From Mortierella sp. BCC40632 (Eukaryota; Mortierellomycota; Mortierellomycetes; Mortierellales; Mortierellaceae): a DNA stretch of 64,000 nucleotides. Positions 56,601-64,000 of the stretch are shown one piece after another (within the stretch, counting starts at the first letter, position 1; each line of letters opens with the position of its first letter). Location of the stretch: positions 3,036,001-3,100,000 of the forward strand of contig WAEK01000001.1 of NCBI GenBank assembly GCA_011634665.1. The letters are read 5' to 3'. The notes beneath the pieces were generated by a model, which saw only the letters and a program-made list of their open reading frames with translations, made no database searches and was not told where the DNA came from. A program made the translations under genes and the position numbers.

Positions 56601-58753
56601 TCGGATGGAGAAGAGGACGCCTTGATCCCACATGTACCAGGTCGTGTTCCAGGAGCCCAACAAAAACTGCAGCCTCATGGAATTAAAATCAAGTCGAGGA
56701 GCATGTCATCTCTTGTCAAGCACCAAAACGGGTGGTTGGGGTTCATGGCCTTGGATGTGAGACTGGTTGCGTCAGGTCGGAATCATATAGTAGTGGTGAC
56801 CCACTCGAATCAAATCTACAGTTGCTGGGAGTCGCATGACAATGATCTGGGTAGCGATGGATCAAACACGACAAGGACCACTGACCCAAAGAAGAAGATC
56901 GAGTCGGACAAAACTAGTATTGAGTTTATCCTAGGGAGAAAGACAATGACGGATAATGGAGCGGGATTTGTTCAGGATACTACGCTACAACCAGGACTAG
57001 TCCAGGCGGAGAGAGAGACGTTTGTGCTTGGGTCCAAGGTGATCAAGGTTGTTTGTTCCGATTGGGCAACATTCCTGTTGACTGAACATGGCAACCTTTG
57101 GGGATGGGGATTCTTTGAAGTAAGTTTCTACTCTTTGCATAGAAAAATACCGTAGCACAATGTTTTCGTTTCTTCTCATTTTATCGCTCCGTTTTTTTCT
57201 CCCTATAGGACAAACACGGTCAACGTGCCGGCATACTGAGTAGATCAGGAATACAGACCACCGCTAGGCCTATTCAAATTTTTCCGCAACGGGTTATTGA
57301 CGTGGTCTGCGGAAGCAATCATGTTTTGATCTTGAACGCGAGCAGAAAGGTTCTCTCCTGGGGTGCCAATGATCAAGGTCAACTCGGACGACCCACTCAG
57401 CCATCGCCCAATCAATTCTCCCACGCTCACTCCACAACATTACCACTGATCCCAACTCCAGATTTGACTACCACTGAGAAAGAGATGGATGTAACCCCGT
57501 ATTTTATTGAGGGACTTTCACAAAACATTCTTGGTATTGGATCTGGAAAGAGATTTTCGTTTGCTTGGGATGAAGAAAGACTCTATGGTTGGGGAGACAA
57601 CTCATCGGGTCAACTCGGAAGACTCGTACTCCCTTCTCTCACCTCTTCGCCAAACATTGCCGCTTCTGCTGCCTCTACATTAACGTCCTCCAGCTCTTCA
57701 TCGGCATTGTCGACATTATCGTCATCGTCGTCGTCCTCTTCTTCACCAATGGACCGTTTCCGAGCACGATATCATGGTCGATATGGTGTAAGGGATACCG
57801 TAGTCAAGCGACCCCATCCTATCCAGCTGCATTGGAAAGGCAGCTCCATCAAGCAAATTTCTGGCGGAAGAGATCACACCGTTATCTTGACACATTCTGG
57901 TCTAATCATCACCATGGGAAGTGACGAGTATGGACAACTTGGATTAACACCGAGATCAGTCTCAGGGCCGGAGTCAGGGCCAATGTCAGGACCAGGACCA
58001 GGCGTGAGATCAAGACAATCCAAAGGTACAGGAAGCGAGTTGGATCGCCGCCAGATCTATAAATCAGCTCTCTCTCGAAGTGCTTCCATGAGCAGCCATC
58101 TCACAAGTATGAGTAGTAGTAGTAGTAGCAGTAGTAGTAGCACCAGCACCAACAGCCACTATGGAGGTACCTTTCATTCTTCACCAAGATCATGGTGGAG
58201 TAGACTGACTGACAGTCCTGCCACAAACTCAGCAGGAACAGATTCAGAAACTGCTCCCAAATCGACGACATTTACAGGGTCGGCGAGTAGTCTACTTTCT
58301 GATCAGTCACCATTGCAAAACAAGGTCATAGGACAGGAATCTGGCCATGGCCGCCACACAAACAACCATATTCGACTTTATCCATCACTTGTAAAAGTGG
58401 GTCCTGGCGTCCAACAAATCAGCTGTGGAGAGTTCCATACGACTTGTTTTACCGACAATGGAGAGATGTGGACTTGGGGTCAAGGCTATGATGGATTGGT
58501 TGTGATCCAGAGCAAGTTTGGTTTGATGCATTGGGAAACCTTTTGTCAAGAGCGACCAAGTCAGTGGAAAGAAGGCAATTCTTCTATTCTTCATGGTAAT
58601 ACTAATAATAACAGTAATAGTAGCAATAGTAATAGGGTGCTTGGCTATGGGGGTAGTAGCGATGATGGACGAGATACTCATGTGAGAAGGAGGATTGTCA
58701 CAATCTCGACCATGTCTCAAGGAGTCTCAATTGCCCTAGTCTCTAACGACTGA
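53693..58753 (+). CDS. Large RCC1-repeat protein with long disordered N-terminus
   Basis: Three exons (53693-55034, 55159-57119, 57209-58753) in phases 1 and 0 give 1615 residues. The first 1000 or so residues are Ser/Pro/Thr-rich, with no recognised domain. RCC1-type blades begin about residue 1020 with VRLVASGRNHIVVVTHSNQIY and VCSDWATFLLTEHGNLWGWG, then VVCGSNHVLILNASRKVLSWGANDQGQLG, FSFAWDEERLYGWGDNSSGQLG and QISGGRDHTVILTHSGLI. The last blade is ISCGEFHTTCFTDNGEMWTWGQG. Long Ser-rich inserts split the blades. RCC1 folds serve as guanine exchange factors or scaffolds; this protein is not RCC1 itself (too long, no chromatin tail). Function unknown. It may be a fungal-specific scaffold. Confidence 0.85.
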
Positions 58754-58828
58754 GCGCTGTCGGGTCGTTTCTGAAGGAAAGAAAGTAGGCAACAGAAGCG
58801 CTAGGCAAATTAAAAGAAAGAAACAGCT

Positions 58829-58862
<34 letters not shown>

Positions 58863-59024
58863 TTATTATTGTACAATGCGTGTTTCTAAGTAAAAAATGT
58901 GGAAAGGGAGGGGGAGGGGGGAGAGTAAAATCTTCTAGGGGGTTACATGGAAGGCAGCTCCCATTTCTCTGCCTAGGAACTTTTCTTCTTCAAAAACTGT
59001 CAATTGGATGTCCCTCTCGTCTCT

Positions 59025-60279
59025 CTACTCTTTGGATTTCTTTGACTTTTTGGAGGACTTTGAAGATACTTCAGAGTCATCTCTGGAACGCTTCTTGGAT
59101 GACTTTTGTTCCTTTGACTCTGACTCTCTCTCCTTCTTGACTTTTTTCTCCTTGAGCTTCTTCTTCTTGGCATCCTTCTCATCTTCATCGTCGTCCTTTT
59201 TTCTCTTTTCCTTCTTTTCCTTCTTTTCCTTCTTATCTTTCTTGTCCTTCTTGTCCTTCTTTGATTTCTTTGTCTTCTTCTCCTTCTTCTCCTTCTTCTC
59301 CTTGCTACTCTTTGACTTCTTTTCCTTCTTGGACTTTTCCTTTTCTGAGCTCGAGGAGGCTGATGAATCGATGGTAGAGCTCTGGGAGGTGTTGTCATCG
59401 TCCTGATCCTTGCTAATCAAAAGTTCCTTCATGACTCGTCCCAACTTTCCAGGTTGCTCTCCACGTGCGCCCTTTCGTGCTGTTCGACCCTCGCAGGCCA
59501 AGAACAACTCTTGGTCAGAGACCTTGATACTGTAATCCTTGTACTCGTCCGCCTCTGATTCCTTGAGTGCATCATATCCTTCTGTAGAACGGACCTCGAA
59601 GCTACTAGAGCTAGTCGTTGGCTTGTTGGCATCTTGAGATGCTGTGGTCGAGGCTGCCGAAGCTTTGACGAATCCAAAGAGCCACGAAGGACCTGATTTG
59701 GAGGCTGGGGTCGTGGTCTTCTTCACATCCTCACTGCTCTCCTCCGAGTATTCGTCACGAGGGGCCATCGAGTTCATGGTAGGAGTAGAGGGGACGGAGG
59801 GAGAGGAAGCTGGGGAAGATACCATGGAAGAAGAGTGAGAAGAAGGTCCAGAGGGTCGAGAGGTGGAGATGATGCCCATCTTTGAAGTTTGGATGATAGC
59901 CTCTGTTTTCTTTTCGACCTTGATTTCGCCCGAATCATCCGTGCTGACGTTGATGTTGGAGGCTGACTTGTTGAAGACATGATCCCACCATGCAAAATCC
60001 CACTTATCCTTGTTTCCACCGAGCTAGATGTCATGTGTATAGGAGAGAGAGAAGAGATGGGTTAATAAAACTCTTTCTTCCTGCAACAAAGAAAAACCGG
60101 GTTTACTAAAGAAACTTTAAAAAAAAAATGAAAAAGAGATGGGGGTAGGCAAGACTTACACCCTTGGTGTCATTCTTCTTGACGACAGAGATGGATTTTT
60201 TGATACCGTCCTTGTTTTTTCCAAGGCCCTCTCCTTGCTTCCAGCCGTACTTGGCCAACTGAGTCTGGGCAAAAGACAT
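59025..60279 (-). CDS. GPATCH4: G-patch protein GPATCH4 homologue (nucleolar)
   Basis: Two exons (60279-60160 and 60023-59025) give 372 residues. The start has the G-patch: FAQTQLAKYGWKQGEGLGKNKDGIKKSISVVKKNDTKG. Next is DKWDFAWWDHVFNKSASNI, matching the WW..LFNK block of GPATCH4, then LFLACEGRTARKGARGEQPGKLGRV, the second family motif. A Ser/acidic linker leads into a long Lys-rich tail (EKKEKKTKKSKKDKKDKK type) of about 130 residues, common to nucleolar proteins. G-patch proteins activate DEAH helicases; GPATCH4 works with DHX15 on rRNA modification in animals. It converges with the RCC1-repeat gene (271 bp between stops) and diverges from OXA1. Confidence 0.9.
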
Positions 60280-60577
60280 GGCAAAAAGGATGAATCTTGA
60301 GAGATGAAGGAGAAAAAAAAGAGCAATGAGTCTCTTAAGCTTCTTCCCATCATCAAAAAAAAAAAAAAAAAAAAAAAGGCCAGCTGTGGCTTGCAGGATG
60401 TTTACAACGAATCAAAGGCTCCTTCCTGTTCCTGGGCGTTCAAGGGAAGAATAGAGAGTGGGGGACTTTTTTTTCCGAGAATTGGTACCAGTGTCCCTTT
60501 TTTTTTTTTTATTCTTTTCATTGGTCCTCAAGACGATCTTGTGCTCTTCCCCGACGCTCTCCATTCACCACTCCAGG

Positions 60578-62217
60578 ATGTCCGTGTTGCTCCGCGCCCG
60601 ATTGAGCTTGGCTCAACCTGCCTTGTATGTGTCCTCCCCTATTCTTGTTCAGCTCTTTCTGTCCCAGGATGGATGCACCCGAGTCCAATATCACTACTAT
60701 CACTTTCAACTCTATCTCTTCCTCTCCCAGTCACTATCTCTCCTACCATCAGTCTCATGACCTCCACCAACAAAAAAAAAAATTACAATGAGAAACTAAC
60801 CAATGTGTCTTCTTCTTACACAATCTCTCATTCACCAACTATGCATGGAACTCTTTGCGTCTTCACGGTACTGCTCCTCACCACAGGACGAATGCTGTCA
60901 GACAAGTATGCCACCAGCCGCTTTTTATTTATTCATTTTTTCCTTTTTGGCTCGACAGGGCGCGAATACTCTTTCTTCCCATGGACTATCTGCAAAAACT
61001 AGCACACTTGTTGTGCTACTGAAGCGAAGCTTTCTGCTCTAGCAAAAAGTCCTCGTCCTATAACCCAGCTATCTTCTGACTGTTAACCTTCCTGACCTTT
61101 TTCTTCTTTTTCTCCTGGCCTCACAAAAAAAAAAAAAAAAAAAAAATAGTATACAACTGGAAAGACAACCATGTCGATCCATGCCACTGGAATGCTCGGA
61201 TCACGCGGGATTCTTCGCATGACGGCCTTCCGTCAGTCAGTGGCCCCTTCACTCGGTGCAGGATTCTATCGCCACATGTCAACGGAGACCAAGGCGTCCT
61301 TTATCGACCCTTCGGCTGCCGCCACTGCCATTCAGGACAATCAGACCGACTCGACTGCAGCAGCCTCGGACTCTGTCTTCCCTTCAGCTTCTCAGGTCAT
61401 TGAAAATGTCACAGAGGGAACTGTTGCCACCACCACTGCCACCACCCAGTCTGTCCTCACAGAGGTTGCTGCCCAAAATGCAGAGACCATTTCGAACGTG
61501 GCCATGAAGTATGGCGATCTCAAGGCTATGGGTCTGGTCAACTTTTCACCTGTGGGCGGTTTGGAGACCGTTCTTGAGGCTATTCACGTGTCGACGGGAT
61601 TGCCCTGGTGGGCCACCATTGCCACCACCACTGTCTTGATCCGTACTTTGCTCTTGCCCTTTATTGTCAAGCTTCAAGGCAACACAGCTCGACTCCACAA
61701 TGTGAAGCCTCAGCTTGAGCGACTGACAGAGAACATGAAGCTTGCCAAGGAGAATGGAGACAATGCAGCAATGGCCCGTTTCTCGGCCGAGACACAAGAG
61801 TTGTTCAGGAAGAATGACTGTAACCCAGTCAAGTCGTTGATGTTGCCCTTGCTTCAGGCACCTGTGATGATTTCTTTCTATTTGGCATTGAGAGATATGG
61901 CCTACTTGCCTGTACCACAGTTCAAGGAGGGTGGCTTGGGTTGGTTCACTGATTTGACGATCGCAGATCCAACCTATGCTCTGCCTGTGGCTTCATCTTT
62001 GGCGTTCTTGGGTATCATGGAACTCGGAAGTGAAATCGGAGGTGCTAGCTCTCCTAAGGGCATGAAGAACTTTATGCGTTTCATGGCCGTTGCTATGGTT
62101 CCCTTGACCATGAATTTCCCCTCTGTAAGTCATCCTTTTCAGGTGTATGAACATATGTTGTTAGCTATGAACAAAAAAGGAAAAGGAAGGATCTGCAGGG
62201 ACTAATATATCTGAGCC

Positions 62218-62248
<31 letters not shown>

Positions 62249-62524
62249 TAGGCCATTTTCGTGTACTGGTTGACTTCAAACGTATACACAGCAGGACAGA
62301 TCATGTTCTTCCGGATCCCAACAGTGCGTCGAATCCTTGGCATCCCAGAATTGTTGAGCCATCCAAAGCCCAAGAAGGCAATCAAGCAAGCAGGATTTAT
62401 GGAATCCTTCAAGGCTTCTTACGAGGGTGGATTGGCTGCCAAGCAAAAAGAATTGGAGGTGGCCAAGGAACGTGAAAAGGCTGCAGCACAAAAATTGCGT
62501 CGTCAGAACCGCAAGCGCATTTAA
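60578..62524 (+). CDS. OXA1: Mitochondrial inner membrane insertase Oxa1
   Basis: Proposed exons 60578-60624, 60887-60905 (19 nt), 61150-62124 and 62252-62524 give 437 residues with every phase kept (2, 0, 0). The start reads MSVLLRARLSLAQPALTNAVRQYTTGKTT, an Arg-rich presequence ending RQY|TT, a classical cleavage pattern. A single-exon view would begin at 61171 (MSIHATG) and lose it. The mature YidC/Oxa1 domain has the block GLPWWATIATTTVLIRTLLLPF, a coiled loop with KPQLERLTENMK, and DCNPVKSLMLPLLQAPVMISFYLALRDMA, LTIADPTYALPVASSLAFLGIM, and NFPSAIFVYWLTSNVYT. The C-terminal ribosome-binding tail is Lys/Arg-rich. Oxa1 inserts mitochondrially encoded subunits into the inner membrane. Confidence 0.9.
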
Positions 62525-64000
62525 AATAGTGGGTGAGTGTTTTTCATAGGATAGACCAGAGTATTTTCTTTCTTTTTTTTCTTCCATTTATCATTATGTC
62601 CCAAGGTCGGGACCTTTTGGGGCATCCATCTTAGGGAGAATTCATTCTTACTGAGTGTCAATTAATAGAGTCGACTGTACAGAAAACTGTTAGCCTATGT
62701 GAGCAATACTAATAGACTCCTTTGAGGGATGGCATGTGGATCCTAAGAAGCTAGAGTGGTTGAGAGCAATGTGTAGATTGGCCTTTGAACCGTCATCTAG
62801 CATAAGAGAATGAAGTTTAGCGAATGAAGTCAGGGGCACACAAGAGACAGTGGTCAAAAGAGAGAGGTCAGTGGTACTATTCTTTTTCTCCCTCCAACTT
62901 GCAGCCCCTCCTCCAATTTGATGTTGACTCGCCTCCCTTGCACTACCCAGCATGCCACTGCACCCCCTCTGCTCTCCTTTCTATAGCCATCGCTGCCCGA
63001 CAAACAACTTCAATTTTATATTTTTTTTACCTCTTTAGTCTCGTTAAGTCTTTCGCAAAACGGATATATAAATAGCGGCCACTGTGGTGGGAGAGTCAGC
63101 ACCATCCGCAGAAGAGGCAATTCTCCATAATACAGCAACTAAGAGCGCAATACTGAGAATGTGAAACAAGTCTTAGCAACGCGCTCCGCCGATGAATAGC
63201 AACCAACGACCCGTTGCAGAATCATCAAATACAAGTCATATTTTTTAAAAATAACGAATAGTGAGATTCTCCATTGTATAACACCGATCTACTGCTTTCT
63301 TGCATGTTGTGGTGAGCACAGGAAAGGCGGATGCTGGTGCAGAGGACAAAGATGCCTTTGAAGACACAGAAAGCACGACCCAAGCATCTGTAGCAACTGT
63401 ATCAGACCCAAGTATGCCCGGCCAATCCTCAGCGTCCACGAGTATCACATCTTCGTCGATAGAGTCACCTGCCAAAAATGAAGGGGACATGGTACCAAAC
63501 TGAAGAGCAATGGCGTTCGTTAATGGTGTCATTAATCAAAATCATAAGTGCGCACCACATTGGCAACGTGCTAGAAATGACTGGCAGTGTTGTTCACATA
63601 TTTGCTTATGAGGATGGTAGGTCAATGGGTGAGATAATGTTCCATTTCCAGAAGCGCCGGTAGATGTGTGCCATGTGCAAAGAGCTCTTAACAAGCATGC
63701 TGTTTCTCTCCTCTGTCCTCTGTGAGTATCAGCAATAGATCAACATGGAAAGAGATATCACATTGGTTAAGGATGCGCCGCCACACAGAAAAGACGGTAT
63801 CCTTTCTTCCGTTGAAGGAAATATCAAGAAACTCGTTCACAAATTATCCCAACTAGCCTGTCGCTGCAACCCACCGTCAGACCTGCCACTTTTATCTCTC
63901 ATCGCAAGCTTTTTCATTTCCCCCGCACTGAAATCTCGTACTGAACCTCGCTAGCACTATTCAATTTACAATTGTTAAAAACGCCTAGGCTGACAAACCT
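62525..64000. other. Terminal spacer, no gene supported
   Basis: 1.48 kb. Short ORFs occur on both strands near 63245-63532 and 63745-63954, without recognised domains or splice partners. An AT-rich patch (TATATAAATAG at about 63063) could be a TATA box for a gene beyond the window or a small local transcript. If there is a gene remnant here I cannot identify it. Confidence 0.45.

Noticed and set aside
63245..63954. Possible pseudogene or effector remnant at the window end
   Set aside because: Short ORFs on both strands, no family motif, no splice partner. Not enough to call.

Overview
The window looks like nuclear DNA from an early-diverging fungus, most likely Mucoromycota and probably a Mortierella-type (Mortierellomycotina) species. 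The reasons are intron-rich genes with mostly 60-400 bp GT-AG introns, fungal-type protein sets (Sec72, Atg15, siderophore-type MFS, Kelch type I membrane protein), two genes that the well-studied yeasts lack (WNK kinase and AP-4 epsilon), and very heavy simple-sequence DNA (poly-A/T up to about 34 bp, long GA/CT runs) in introns and spacers. The taxon call is inference; no rRNA or marker comparison was possible. All gene models were spliced by hand from reading frame, phase and splice consensus.

Layout. 0-7.5 kb: a twin-CX9C protein (+), a large Kelch/type I membrane protein with an Asn-rich tail (+), and TIM21 (-). 8.8-14.6 kb: Sm protein G (+) and the TOR-activating GTPase Rheb (+). 15.3-26.1 kb: DNA polymerase eta (-), an AIFM2/FSP1-like flavoprotein (-) and a siderophore-type MFS transporter (-). 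28.2-35 kb: an unrecognised Ser-rich protein (-) divergent from a tiny Tyr-rich protein (+), Pol I subunit RPA43 (-), ribosomal protein uL6/RPL9 (-), and a small secreted cysteine-rich protein (+). 35.5-44.8 kb: WNK kinase (-) divergent from AP-4 epsilon (+). 45.9-52.4 kb: ATG15 lipase (-), NOP16 (-), replication factor C subunit 2 (-) and a Sec72-like TPR protein (+). 53.7-62.5 kb: a 1615-residue RCC1-repeat protein (+), GPATCH4 (-) and OXA1 (+). The last 1.5 kb holds no gene I can support. There are no tRNA, rRNA, CRISPR or clear transposon features.

How the genes work together. Most are unlinked housekeeping genes. Mitochondrial biogenesis (TIM21, OXA1, perhaps the CX9C protein) and ribosome biogenesis (RPA43, RPL9, NOP16, GPATCH4) recur. 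The best candidate for a local functional unit is the adjacent pair of FSP1-like flavoprotein and siderophore-type transporter. Their upstream regions both carry paired ATCTGATAA motifs, the site type bound by fungal iron-sensing GATA repressors. In the transporter promoter the two copies form a perfect 11-bp inverted repeat. This suggests a two-gene iron-responsive locus that places a membrane-type NAD(P)H oxidoreductase in the iron regulon.

Gene structure is also notable. A 21-nt microexon encodes the catalytic motif I segment of polymerase eta and uses a GC donor. A 19-nt microexon lies in the OXA1 presequence. A GC-AG intron and an apparent one-base frameshift lie in the Kelch gene. A naive predictor would miss all of these.
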